Shown: positions 22,806 through 34,153, counted from the stretch's first letter. The stretch is DNA of 64,000 nt from Cristatella mucedo (GCA_009760855.2 WPIO01000055.1:1040001-1104000); one strand, 5' to 3'. A program made the numbers and translations. Notes: a model not told the origin generated them from the sequence alone.

Positions 22806-23943
22806 ATGTCTGAGCCCATGGCCACTGCAGACTTGGCACCCACGCCGCCACCGGTGTCGGGACTGGAGCAGAGCGCGGACGGTGACTACTGCATTCCAGC
22901 TAAGCGAATGAAGGACGGCTCGGTGTGCTTCTACGTAACCATCGAGCACCTCATCGAGCAGACGCTGCTGAGGGCACTCAACCGCCCCGAGTTCCGAAAA
23001 ACTCCCGTCATAGTCAAGGAGGATGAGACCTTGACCCGACCCGCTCCGGCTGCAGCCGCCACCTCTGCAGCTACCGCCACCGTTGCAGCTATTGCCACGT
23101 GCCCCGACACAGAGCCGGCCGCCGCCGCAAAGGCTCCCAGCGTTCCCATCAAGCTGCTGTTGAAGCGCAAGTACCGCGAGGTGGCTGCCGGAGCTGAAGT
23201 CGACGTCTCGCCTGCTGCAGCTGCGAGCTGGCGCGGACCGGATGCCAAGAGGCCGGAGCTCGGCCTGTCGCCGCCGCGCACTCCTAATGGCGCCGTCGGC
23301 GGCAGCAGCGGATGGTCTGCGGAGAGCTACCTCGCCGAGTGCTGCAGCAGCCCTGCAGCTGAGTCGTGCGCAGCAGCAGCCCCCGCTCCTGCTCCCGTGT
23401 CGTCACCTGCTGGCACTGCCGCCACCGCTGGGCAGCCTGTTGTCGGCCGTCACGACTGGCAAGGCGCGGCAGCAGCAGCAGCTGTCGGCGCTGCTTCCGG
23501 ATCAGGCAAAAGGACCAGTCCTTCGGTCGTCATGTCCGAGCGACGGCCGAGCAGCGGGGGCTCGATCGCAGTGGCTGCGGCGCGGCCTGCCGCAGAGCGC
23601 AGGCCGTCGGCACTGCTGCTGCAGTCCGCCTTGATGCCGCCGACCCTGCAGCAGCTGCACGGGAGTAGCACGTACCAGCCGCAGTTGCTGCCGCCAATGG
23701 CCGACGGCTCGTTTGCCTTGCGTGACCAGCCACTGCTACTGCAGACGCTGCTACCGGAAGACGATGACGTTGCACTGGATTTGTCGGCCAAGCGGCCACC
23801 GACGGCTGCCTTCGCATCGAGCAGCAGTCCAGGAAATGCAGGCGCCATCTTGTCGTCGACGGGCGGGGCCGCCACAGGTGCTCGGCATTACGACTTCCAC
23901 GCGGCGTCGCTGCTTGCTGCAGCGTCCAAAGAATCGAATGAAG
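22806..23943 (+). CDS. exon of an unrecognised putative transcriptional co-regulator
   Basis: The exon opens at ATG 22,806 (protein MSEPMATADL...) and ends after GAATGAAG at a GTGAAG donor, leaving one base of a split Gly codon. Residues about 26-72 form the only compact, non-repetitive segment (DYCIPAKRMKDG, then VCFYVTIEHLIEQTLLRAL and PVIVKED), likely a conserved domain. At about 113-125 lies a basic PIKLLLKRKYREV. The middle is Ala/Ser/Pro-rich and low complexity. Residues 323-330 read ALDLSAKR, matching the known CtBP-binding PxDLS class. No zinc finger, homeodomain or enzyme motif is seen, so I infer a nuclear co-regulator and assign no family. The frame is open 46 codons upstream of the Met, so an earlier exon may contribute. 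The long open frame with three ordered features over 1.1 kb makes chance unlikely. Confidence 0.75.
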
Positions 23944-26842
23944 GTGAAGCGCTTTACGGCATTTGTTGTCCGTCCCATATCTGAAGTCGGGTTCGTATGT
24001 GCAATAGTGGGGGAAGAGGGAGTGAGGGAAGGGACCACCTCCTTTCATGTACTAAGCTGTTGCCTCTGCTGAGGTGTGGACCAATGGAGCCGCCGGACAT
24101 TAGCCCTGCCTTGCTTGCATCAGCCCTATCCGGCAGGCCTCTGCAATCTTATGCGATTAGCCAGCCATGTGAGTGATGTGTAGGTTTGGCCCTCCCTTGG
24201 TTCCCTACTACCACACCAGCAGCTGCTGGTGCCTATTGTTGGCAGAACTCTTTAACAGTGATGACGACAGCAGCTGGAGGCATTTCGTGACAGGTAGCCC
24301 TGGGGCCTGTCTCAGAGACAATACATTCATTTGGGTGAACTTATCGCCTACCGTAAATGGTACCGGGTGCTCTAGTTACCGGTGTAAAATTAGCAAGAAA
24401 GATTCAATAATCCTTTCAAGTTAATTCTGTAGTTTTATCGAATTGGCATGCATAAAAGGAGCCGCTTTTCTGGATACGGGAGAGCCCAACATGTGCCAAC
24501 CACACCCATTCACCTCATATATAGCCACTTAAGTTATGCCAAGAAGCCACGAGTGTTAATTTCGACTCGTGAGTCCTCATCCTACATTTGGGAGTGGAAA
24601 TATTAGTGCGAACATACTTGTAGCTTACTGCGTGATTCGTTGGCTGCTAAGTATAAGCGGGACCACCAGTCGGTTTACTTGGTACAGCAGAGGTCGTTCG
24701 TTCTCCCTAAGCTGTATGCTGTAAGATTTGCCTCGACTTTGCATTAGTCGGAGCCGGTTGACAGCATCTACCGGTTCGTTTTTCTCTCTTGGGAGTACAT
24801 TGTAGAGTCGGCACTAGGTGGCCAGCACTAGGTGGCCACCAGCCTTCTTAGCAAGACAGCTGCGAGATTTTTCTCTTTTCTTTTCCTATTGCTGCTCAGC
24901 CGTTGAGTATTTATTGCGACCCTTTCTGCCTTGTCTGACACTAAAACCGAGTTGACACACACGGTCTTATTTCGGTCCGGCTCTGATCCTGCTCTGGTCT
25001 TTGGTCCGTACATCACCAAGACTGGGGAGGCAGTCCAAGACCGGAAGAAAGCTGATGTAATATAGAGGAGCCGGGCATGGTTCTACTTCTTGACCAAGAG
25101 GGAGGCAAGGCCGATGGAAGCTTCGAACGGACGACCAATCACGGGCACCATCGATGGTTCTCAAGCCCTCCTTCCTCCCCCCCCCCCCAGAGCATGCATC
25201 GTTCTCTCGGAAATGATGCTCCTGTCTCTCCCAGAGCATTCTCTATTCTTTCTGAGAGACAATACTTCCTTATCTCTTAGTGAATCCTCGCTACTGTCTG
25301 AGAGCAAGCTTTCCACTGTCTCTGCAAGAAAATGCTCCCTACTTCCAAGGGTATGCACCGACCTCTCTGCGAGGATGCCGAGATCAAGCAGTCGGTTTAG
25401 CAGTTACCCATAATTCTGCCTGATTTGCCTGCAGTTTGTTTGCTGCTTCTGACGCAGCAGCTGCCGACAATGCGGCTGAAAAGAACCTAAGCTTGATCGT
25501 GGTGCAAAGCATTGAGGCCTCCCAGGTGTAGCTGGCCGGCTGGCTGGCTCGGTAGCCACTGGGGGCACTTGACCTTTTAATGGCTGCTGCTGCTGGCTAA
25601 AGTCCCCGTGTACCTTATCTGAGCCCAGCTGCTGAACTGGCTGATATTCACTCCCTGCTGCCGGCAGCCAGCGACTCACCTCGCGAGTCCTGCAGCCTTC
25701 CTAATCGGCTCTGCAAGATAAATGCCTCGGGGTTCTGTAGGCATCTGAGTTATTGACTGCCTTCACGTCAGCTTGAAGGCAGCTGCCTCGTGCAGCCTCC
25801 GAGTGCCTGAGTTCTGGGGGCAGGGGTCTGGCTATAAGGTGTGGTGGCCAGAGCAGTAATTTCTTAATTCTAGCCTCCTGCTGCATTGAAAATCAAGCTC
25901 CTGGATAAACAGTTTTGAGGAAGCAGATGAACCAGCGTCGGCTGATCGACTGACCGGCCCTGGCCTCCTCTAATTTAGCCCACTACCGGCTGCTCCCGAG
26001 GTGCACCGCTCTGCTGACGATGAACTGCTGGCTCTGCCGCCATCCTCTCTTCAGTTTCGGCTTCCAGCATTCCAGACCATCGGCCCTGATTAAATGCTGA
26101 CTCGATTGCAGCACTCGCCTCGCGATGCTCTTCCATCGTCACTTTGTCTTTTTCTTCCGTTAAGTTGCCGAAGTGACAGGCTTGGCATGCTATGATTGAA
26201 GGGTGTGACTAGCATGCTCCGACGTTCTAGCTGCACCTGTGGTGACAGTGACGCACACCGAAGGGCAGCACACGGGGCTGGCTGCCTGCAGCAGCACTCA
26301 TGGTCATTACTGGCAGCATTGTGCCTTATATCTGTAGCCTCACCATCAGAGCCTCTTTCCGAAAACTAACTAGGTCAGATGTGCAGGTCTTTGCAACCTT
26401 AGTCGTGCTAGTCGCAACACTCAGTATCCCATTTGCAAGCTTGCCTCCTGCACGCTAGCCACTGTGCTGGAGGCAAGCCTGCTGAGCGAGGCTTCCAGCA
26501 CGGTTTGGACTACCTCAAACTGTGGACCATCATGCATGATGATGTGTACAAATGCTTGCCAAGTGGAGGTGTCGCAAGTCGTACGTGGCTTGAGTCCCTA
26601 TTGAAAAATTTGTCAGGAGCCGGTCTAAAAGCAGGGAAAGCCGACAGACCTGCATTCCAGACATTGAAAGGATAGATTACCTTAGGCTTTGAGTGCATCA
26701 CACACCCACTTGGTCTTTGTTGCTTTGGGAAGATACAGACGGGAGATGCATTACGTTGAATTGCATTACCTTTTTCCTATTTTCCATTTCCTCTCATCAA
26801 TCGCTAACCGGCTAGTCTGTCTTTTTCTGTCCTTTGAAACAG
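23944..26842 (+). other. intron of the gene
   Basis: A GT-AG intron of 2,899 bases. The donor is AAG/GTGAAG. The acceptor follows a good pyrimidine run (CTGTCTTTTTCTGTCC) and ends GAAACAG. Phase 1 on both sides reforms a Gly codon. No LINE or SINE is recognised inside; the intron holds a degenerate minisatellite at 25,200-25,385. Confidence 0.7.
25200..25385 (+). repeat. degenerate ~24-bp minisatellite
   Basis: About eight units of 21-24 bases begin TCTCT or TCTGAGAG and contain GAN(A/C)ATGCTTCC-like cores, diverged from each other. It lies within the intron. Confidence 0.5.
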
Positions 26843-27183
26843 GCAGCAACGATCATCAACCAGCCTTGCACTCTGCAATGCTGTTGGAACAGCAATACGC
26901 TCCATTCGGACATATTTTCCACCACCAGGCGGCGGCGGCAGCAGGAAACGAGCTGGCTGCCATGATGCACGGTGCAGATTTGACAGACTGGCATCATTTC
27001 AGTGCAGCTGCTGCTGCTGCTGCCGCATTGGCCGCTGGCAGACCTCCAGGCTATCGTATGAGCTCATGGCCTATGTCTTCGCCGCCGCCACCTTCTGTAG
27101 CAATGGGCATGATGCAGCCACCAGCTCGGACACTGGCCAGCGCTGCTGCTGCAGGAGCACCTTCTGCTTGGCCGTTGAAGTGA
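26843..27183 (+). CDS. terminal exon of the same gene
   Basis: The exon starts right after the AG at 26,841-26,842 and its first two bases complete the Gly codon left by the exon ending at 23,943. It encodes residues 380-492: SNDHQPALHSAMLLEQQY, a His-rich FGHIFHHQ, Ala runs, LTDWHHFSAAA, then a Pro/Met/Ser-rich end finishing SAWPLK and TGA. The composition continues that of the first exon. No transmembrane or signal segment is visible. The final codons AAG TGA overlap a weak possible donor (GAA/GTGAGA at 27,180), so an alternative longer C-terminus is possible. Confidence 0.7.
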
Positions 27184-28682
27184 GAGGCCTACAAGAGAAT
27201 GCAAGGGTGGCGTTGGCGGAGTTAGATGGGCAGCCGAGATTTTGTGGCCGAAGCTGCTTTGCTTGCGAGCTGCCGTCATTGCCAGAGGCCGTGCCGCCAT
27301 TCTGCAGCAGTCGCCGACACCGACGATGTCAGCTCCCTTGGCTCGAGCAGGGGGGGGCCGCCGCCACCGGAGCAGCCACCACCCGATCGCAGTGGCTCCT
27401 GGCTGGGAGCGCGTGGCCTTCGTCGTGGCTTTTCATCCGGGCCTCTGAATCGTGCCCGTGAGTGTGCGTGCTGCCCGTGTGTGCGCGTTTAACGTAAGAA
27501 CGTCCCATCGTTGCTGTTTTATTTTGTTCCTTCGCGGGCACTTGCTGAGCGTGCCGAGTTTGTTAGTATGAATTCTCAACGTCCAGCAGTTGGTGCGACT
27601 ACTCGTGCCCTCGGAGAGCCTTGGTCATCCAGCTCTCTCTTTTGAGGCTTGCAGACGAATCGATCTAGGCCAGCTGAAAACAAGCAGGCAGCAATGCCGC
27701 ATGATGGCAGCCATGTGAAAGACGTCCACCATTACGGTGCTGCTGCTGCCTGCTCTGGCCTCCAGGCTGTCATCCATTTCCTTTAAGACGTCTGGATAAG
27801 TCTGTCTACTGTCTAGGGAGCAAAGCATCTGCTGAGCAATAGCTACTTATTCCACTTTTAGTATTGCAGCTCGGCTCTCATCAGAGCAGCTAATCAAAGT
27901 TGTCCATAGCCGTTCCACAGCCGAGCGACTGGATGACTGCTGCAGCCGCTCTCTGGGGACATGTTTTGCCAGCAGCTACAGGCAAGCTGTGTACAAACTG
28001 ACCAGAAAGGCAGAGCGACCTTTATTTGCATAGTAATTGACCTGGGAAAGCTCAGCCTGTGGCCAAGCCGGGGCTGCTGTGCAACGCAACGCCTGCCAGC
28101 AACGAGCTGCTGCTACTTCGCACACAACGAAAGAGTCGTCCTGTCTAGTCTCAGCCTGTGGCCTAGTCCGTAGACATGCTTGCTCATTACCGATTCCCAG
28201 CGATGCTATGCAAGCCCCTCCCAACCGTGGCAAAAGAGCTCTCGTGAACGGTGCACAGACACGTGTCTGCTGCGATCCTGCAATCCGGTGGTTCTGCAGT
28301 TTCGTGCAGCTACACGGAGATTAAAGGCCAGTGGCGCCAGCTTATTCATTAATTCCTCGATGGATATACGGGCATACGTGGTGACCTGGGAAAGTTTCTT
28401 TGTCTTTTCCCGCTCCCAAGTCTCAAGTGTAAACTTCTATTAGTTCGCCACGAAGACTTGCTGTTGGTGAGTGTGCCTTTGTGATCTGCTGCTGCCGCCC
28501 TGCTTGCTCCGACCAACTTGTTGCGGTTAGGGCCGCAGTGTGTTCAGGTATAGCAACCTGAGAGCTAAATCGACGTCCAAGCACTAAAAAGATGCCGGCA
28601 AGGAAGCATTCAATACCGGATTAACGTCTGTTTATCTGGCAGTAACAGAGATCATATTAGGCTCAAGATTTTTCTATGATTA
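27184..28682. other. 3' flank / probable 3' UTR and intergenic DNA
   Basis: GC-rich at first (in-frame stops at 27,181 and again shortly after), then ordinary DNA. ATTAAA at about 28,320 is a possible polyadenylation signal. No LINE or SINE is seen until 28,683. Confidence 0.35.
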
Positions 28683-29125
28683 CTGCACTAAAGCCTTGCC
28701 GGGTTTCGGTGTGGCATAAGATGGCCAACAGATTCCACGTAGCTCAACAGAGTCCATATAACTCAACAGATAAATTGAGAAACATAGATGAGTGCAAACG
28801 GAAATAGGGGAATTGAGTAGGGTGGGAGTGGTGGCAAAGGATAGCTGGAAATGATTAGCTGAAGGGAACGAATAATGAGAACACATGCAAAAGAAGCTTA
28901 GAGGTCTGAGAATACGTTAAGCGTTTTGGGACCTGCGTAGCAAAATCTGTCACCAAACGCAAGTGAATAATAGAACAGTTTATCGTCTGGGAGTATTGGG
29001 GATGCTGAAAATTGGTGCAAAAGCTTAGCCAGATGTGGAGGAGTCAACCAATGGCAAGCCTTGTTTGTAAACAGTAAGTATTGTGTTTTGCATCCAATGA
29101 TCAACCGGAAACCACGGCAGCTCCT
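28683..29125 (-). mobile_element. LINE-C 3' segment, strongly diverged
   Basis: It aligns in order with the 58,320-58,560 part of the reference LINE-C copy: a GGACCTGC(G/A) block, CTGTC(A/G)CCAA, then an AGTCAACCAATGGC-like and a GATCAACCGG block near 29,100. The tail is not recognisable. Confidence 0.55.
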
Positions 29126-29179
29126 TCAGCAAAGTAGATAGACCTATTGTTGTATGTACCTCTGGGCTTTGTTAACTAA

Positions 29180-29885
29180 CCTTGCAGATACGGTCCACGC
29201 ATTGTGACATCCCGTTTGGACTTCTGGAACTCACTGCTTGCTTATCTACCGGCCTGTGCACTTCCACCCGGTGCAAAACTGCAGCTAGGCTTGTGGGTAG
29301 TGAGCTTCGCAGTTGCCACATCTCACCATTTCTCGCCAACCTGCACTGGCTCCAAGTCAAGCAACTCATCGACTGCAAGGTTTTGTCACTCACTTTTAGG
29401 TCCCTTCATTATTTAGCTCCAGCCTAACTATTACGTCTGATTTCCCACCAAGCTAAGCAAGGCACCGCCAGCTTTTCAGAATCGAACTGTTTGCCTATAC
29501 CTCGTACAAACCTCATATCCTTTGCAGACCCTGCCTTTAGTTCGTATGCTTCCAAAGCCTGGAACTCACTCCCGACTTGCGTCACGACATCTGACTTGTC
29601 CACATTTAAAAAGAAATTAAAAAGCACTTTTTATGGCAGCATTTAGTGAGTCCCTGTGATTCGTCCTTTACGTGCTTATGCGTTCTGCCACTGTGCATAT
29701 TGCCACTAACCACACTCGCATGCTGACCCTGTGCAAGTCATCCCTAACCATGTTGTGCTTGTTTATCGAGCATGCTACCACTAAGCATTCAATAGTGCTT
29801 CCTTTGCAGCAAATGTAAAGCGTCTAGAAAGAAATTGAGTTATCTGAGGGCGCTATATTAAATTGCTGTATGTATTAGTGTTATT
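29180..29885 (+). mobile_element. LINE-A 3' end: RT C-terminus, 3' UTR and tail
   Basis: Plus strand, broken frames give TSRLDFWNSLLAYLPACAL, ARLVGSELRSCHISPFLANL, HWLQVKQ, FKKKLKS-like residues. The 3' UTR (TCGTCCTTTACGTGCTTATG) and the tail hairpin at 29,805-29,865 follow. 5'-truncated; several frameshifts. Confidence 0.9.
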
Positions 29886-30531
29886 ATACGTCGATCACCA
29901 GCTACATAATCTTAATGAATGGCTTTCCAGTAGCTCAGTCAAAGCTGTATTGTAGTAGCTCAATCTAGCTCGAACCACGGACCTGATGCAATTATTAACC
30001 AGTGACTAGCTGGCTAGTCCCTCATACATGACAAGTGATTTTGAAGATTATCAGTAGAAGCTGTTTTCCTGAAGGAAACTCTCTTAAGCTGTTCTTAATG
30101 AACACCTTAACGATGGTCGCACTATCCGTCATCGTAAAAGGCTGCATCTCTCGTTGCAGCCAAACGTTTAGGGTGTCACATGTTGAGTTCGATATCGTAA
30201 TTTATTTTAGGGAAATGCCGACGACCCGGGTCGAATGTCTCTTAGGCAGGCATTTTTTATTTTACCACGCGCAGCAGCTGATGCCGAGTTTAAATTACAA
30301 GTACGGGTGGCTGTCGTCTTATTAGAAGCGATAGCCAATGAATACCCTTGGGCCCCGCATCGCTTTCCCGAGAGGTACTGCATAAGCAGAAAACAACAAA
30401 GAGAACAAAGAGCGAGCCGCGAAACTCCTCGAGGCGACAACCGGTCTGCTGGACGAGACTTGACTTCCATCTCGGCGCTGATAAGATGCGGCTGGGCAGT
30501 TAGGACGTGAAGTGGGCCGAAGCCTCATCAG
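29886..30531. other. unassigned DNA
   Basis: No repeat or exon recognised; a 96-codon frame at 30,035 has no support. Confidence 0.35.
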
Positions 30532-30569
30532 CTACAGCGAGCCGATTGAGAACAATCGGCTCGCTGTAG
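30532..30569. repeat. perfect 17-bp inverted repeat, 4-base spacer
   Basis: The arm CTACAGCGAGCCGATTG (30,532-30,548) is followed by AGAA and then its exact complement (30,553-30,569). Confidence 0.95.
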
Positions 30570-30749
30570 GATATTCTGATGGTTTTTGTAGGACGTTGCC
30601 GGCGGACCGAGAAGGCTCAGACACCACTAAGCTTTACCGTCATCGCTGCTACCAGGTATGTCGTTCTCTCTGAGGAAAGCAATTTAAGCGGAATAGTATC
30701 GCTCGATTCCAGGCTGAGGTTTTCTGAAAATCGTGAGTAGACTCCTTAT

Positions 30750-30830
30750 AATAATAACAATGCACTTGATAAAGCGCCCTCAGAGAACTTAATCTCTTTC
30801 TGGGCGCTTTACATTTGCTGCATAGGGCTC
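30750..30830 (-). mobile_element. LINE-A 3' tail
   Basis: AATGCACTTGATAAAGCGCC, CTCAGAGAACTTAATCTC, TTTCTGGGCGCTTTACATTT: the full tail hairpin read on the minus strand, with little else of the element. Confidence 0.85.
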
Positions 30831-31050
30831 CTTACTTCATCTTATTGCTTTACACTCTTGTTCGGAGCCATTCTTGTCGTTAAAAATAAAGAGGGCAACT
30901 AGGCACTATTTCGCTCTAACCCCGGAGTTCCATCCAAACTTTTTAAGTATCTGTCCTAACGGCGTCCGATTTGAATGGCTTTGAAACAACCGATTTGTCC
31001 AAGAAAGCACACAGAATCTGTAGTATGGCTCAGCTAAGTTTGTCCCGACC

Positions 31051-31089
<39 letters not shown>

Positions 31090-31884
31090 GTGAGAGAGAG
31101 ACGGCTGGTAAGGCGTCTGCAGGTGTGGAGCTCTTGTTGCTGGCCTAAATTTTGCTATCAACTTCTTCAAGTGGAAACCATGGAAAATATCCCAAAGATG
31201 GTGGGTAAGTTGTGAATCGACTGCGGCACTCAGCGGAGGTGGCGTTTTTGGCGCACGACAACGGGCAAATAATTTTTCCAGAAATAATGGCTTAAAACTG
31301 ATCAGCAGCCGACTTAATATATTCGGCGAGCGAGCTCACTCCGCTTTATCGGGCGAACAGCTCACAAATAAGTAAAATGTAAAATTGCTTCCCGTCCACG
31401 GGCAAACCTGCAGCTTGCCTGCGATAAAGGAAACCTTTGCTTTAGGCAGCTTGCCTATGTAGACATGGATGGTGCAGATTTTAAACGCTTGCTACTATGG
31501 TTTCAAACCCAAGCGTCGTGAACCCGATTTCAAGAGCATGTTTTACGTAGAGATTTCTTAGTATAATGAACGTGTGCCTCCGGCTACACGTGCCTCCACA
31601 ATATGCCTACAGTTAAAAGAGTTGCCTGACAAATGTTCGTCGTAAACATATTTACTGAAAGAATGTCTGTTCCGGTTGGCAGTAACTTAATTGCCCGCTG
31701 AATCTCAGAAGTCTACTGGTTAGAGTAAGCTCTAATTAAACCTGCAGATTGTATCCCTTCACAACCCCTCAAGCCGAAGACTGTCAAACTGAACGCTCAT
31801 GGCAGACGCGGCATGCTCGAGGAGGCCGCAGTCCAACGAACGAACAGACGACAAGTCGCCTCTAGCTGGTAGTGGAGGTCTGCG
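30831..31884. other. unassigned DNA with a short GA tract
   Basis: A GA microsatellite lies at 31,051-31,101. No gene or transposon is recognised otherwise. Confidence 0.4.
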
Positions 31885-32320
31885 CATCTTTCGTCATTTG
31901 CACTAAGCACCAGTTACAGCATCTTCGTGCCCTCAGGTCCTGCAAGAACAATAAATTAGCTGTTCCATTTTGCCGCTTATAGACCGTTGGCTACAGGAGC
32001 TTTAGCACTGCAGGTCTTAGACTGTGGAACTCGCTTCCATAATTCTTACGTAATGACAACTACTCTCCCGCTGCCGACTATGGCTCATCCTTTTCAGCGG
32101 TCCTGAGCTGCTACTTCCATGCTACTCACTGCTTCGACTGCTCGCCTGACTCTGCTGTGCTTCCCACTTTCTCTTTGTTGCGTGAGAAGAAGTCTGCTAG
32201 CTATCGAATGCGTACCGAAAGCCGCTTAGGCTGTGAGTTCGCTAAGCAAAATCCTCCTGTGTAACACCCTCATAGTCTTTATGGCTTTGTGGAGTTACAG
32301 ACGGAGCTACACATAAAGCA
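31885..32320 (+). mobile_element. LINE-C 3' end
   Basis: Plus-strand copy with GACCGTTGGCTACAGGAGC, CTGTGGAACTCGCTTCCA, GCTGCTACTTCCATGCTACT, CTCTTTGTTGCGTGAGAAG and the end TTTGTGGAGTTACAGACGGA. In the reference copy the same part encodes a TVGDR...GPRLWN segment typical of the RT C-terminus of CR1/L2-type LINEs. Confidence 0.8.
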
Positions 32321-33018
32321 CGTTTTAGCTACTATGAGTTCATTTCAGATACATCGCTGAGCCATGAGTGAAGTGGAGGGTATTTGCTAGCTTAACTTAT
32401 CAGTCTCCGGCCATATGAAGTACTGGTTCTCTAAACCTATTCGAAGCCTACTACTTAGATGGTTGACGTCCTTGAAGTCCAGCTCGATGCAGTAAGGGCT
32501 GTCAGTGATGGCGATGAAGGAAAGACAGCTTCAATAACTGCCCCGAATAAGGCGTGCGCTGAATCCTTAGTAGGACGTAGCTACAATAATAATAGTAGTA
32601 ATGCTAATAGCAAGTCCTTTATAGAGTAATGTTAGAGAAACAGGTTAACGTTGGTGTCTAATGAGGCGACGAAGCCGAAAGTTGACACGAACCGTAGTGT
32701 AGCACAGCGCCAGCCTTGGCTCGATTTTAGTGCGAACAAAAACTGCTCTGCGGGGAAACACTCCATTGTCCTGGAGCAGTGGGCCAAAGAAGAACACCGG
32801 CGCCGTGGAGAGCAAGAGCTTCAGCGCGAGCCTGGAAGCTCTGGTGGACCTCACCTTCGGTGAGTCGGCCTTTAGAATTGGTGTGCAATCCGCCGGAGCG
32901 GCTGATCGATGCTGGCTGGCCTGTCAACTTTCGCCGTAAATCTGCCCAAAAACAATCGCCTGGAATCCCTTCCGCATTCAAGCTGGACCGGGTTGCTCAT
33001 CCGGCGATGGTCGATCAA
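32321..33018. other. unassigned DNA
   Basis: Nothing recognised; overlapping frames at 32,645-33,186 in several phases on both strands look like composition effects. Confidence 0.35.
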
Positions 33019-33053
33019 GACCATTGCGGTAAGAATTCCTTACCGCAATGGTC
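33019..33053. repeat. perfect 15-bp inverted repeat, 5-base spacer
   Basis: The arm GACCATTGCGGTAAG (33,019-33,033), spacer AATTC, exact complement at 33,039-33,053. Confidence 0.95.
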
Positions 33054-33269
33054 CACGGCGCCGGGTCTAAAGCCACTAAGCTCTTGCACTGTTGTCTCGG
33101 CGAGGTATTTAAGAGCAGAGCGACGCTCTCTCGTGGCTCTTTCTTTAACTCCTCGTTCGGCCTCGTCTCTACGCCGTCACCGATAGTTGTCGGACTCGTT
33201 TCTCTGAGAGCGAGGAAAGAGGAGAGTGGGCTGTTCGCCGGCGACTGACGGGACAGAGCAAGGCTGACG

Positions 33270-33868
33270 GCGGACGCCGCCGAATACTGTCGTATATATT
33301 CCATACCCCGTGGCATGCACGTTGCCTTTGTGTTATGTGTGGGTGTGCGCGCACGCGCACGTGATCCTGGCAAAGGGATTTGCCGATGCAAACTAGAAGT
33401 AGCTCGGGGTAGTGTGCGAGATATTCCTACCTTTACGGTGGAAGCGGAGCCGTAGTTCTCCAGTCAGGGTCAAGGTTTGCAGCTGTTCTGGCTCCTCCCC
33501 GTCCGTTGTGTGTCGCTCCCCACAACGGACGTAAGCAGCCTAAGTGGGGGGGACTTATTTTCCCCCGCAAGAGTGCCTGTGCTGTTGAGAGACTGCGAGG
33601 AGTGTGAAGATAAAACTGAGCAAGACGCGAAGCGACATTGTGCGCTTGCGAATAAAGCTCAGTAAAATCCCCAATTCGTGCGTTTGCTTTCCAATTCACG
33701 GCGTGAACTCAAAACCGCCTTAGTAATGGCAAGTATGTCAGCGCCAGAAACGCTCATTTCGTGGCGGCCTGCTTATTGCGCGTAGACGCCCACCGAACCG
33801 CATTCGGCAGTAGGTTACGCCGCTCGGTAAGTGGCAGGTTACGCCTCCGCCGACCCTTCGGCGTTACA
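33270..33868. other. possible solo LTR or promoter/poly(A) unit
   Basis: TATATATT at about 33,292, AATAAA at about 33,651 and an end GCGTTACA at about 33,868 occur in the order seen in LTRs. No matching second copy, clear TG start, primer-binding site or gag/pol is visible. An 11-bp inverted repeat (CGTCCGTTGTG) lies at 33,500-33,531. Confidence 0.15.
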
Positions 33869-34000
33869 GGAGACTTCGTTTGACTTCCTACATTTGCTGC
33901 CGCCTCCCCCTAAAGTCGAAGGGTAGACAGTGAAAGGTGGACCGGTTTGTATCCGATCTCAGCAATGGCTGCCGGGATATATCGCTTGCTTGTCTCTACT

Positions 34001-34153
34001 GCCGAGCTGGTTTGGTCTAGCGGTTAAGGTGCTCGCCCCGACAATGGTCTGGCTGAGGTCGCGGGCTCGAGCCCCGAGGCATATGTGAAGCGCCTGAATA
34101 GTGATTAAGTTCTCTTAGGGCGCTATACAAATGAATTATATATATATATATAT

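Noticed and set aside
23242-24072. Overlapping frames on both strands inside the first exon region (for example 23,450-23,875 minus, 23,530-24,048 minus)
   Set aside because: GC-rich Ala/Arg/Ser frames shadowing the real exon; they lack splice continuity and ordered motifs.
27066-27492. Plus-strand frames after the gene's stop codon
   Set aside because: They sit in GC-rich 3' UTR-like DNA, in other frames or after two in-frame stops.
34001-34140. tRNA genes at the heads of SINE copies
   Set aside because: A and B boxes are present but the anticodon arm and acceptor stem are not tRNA-like and each head continues into the SINE tail.
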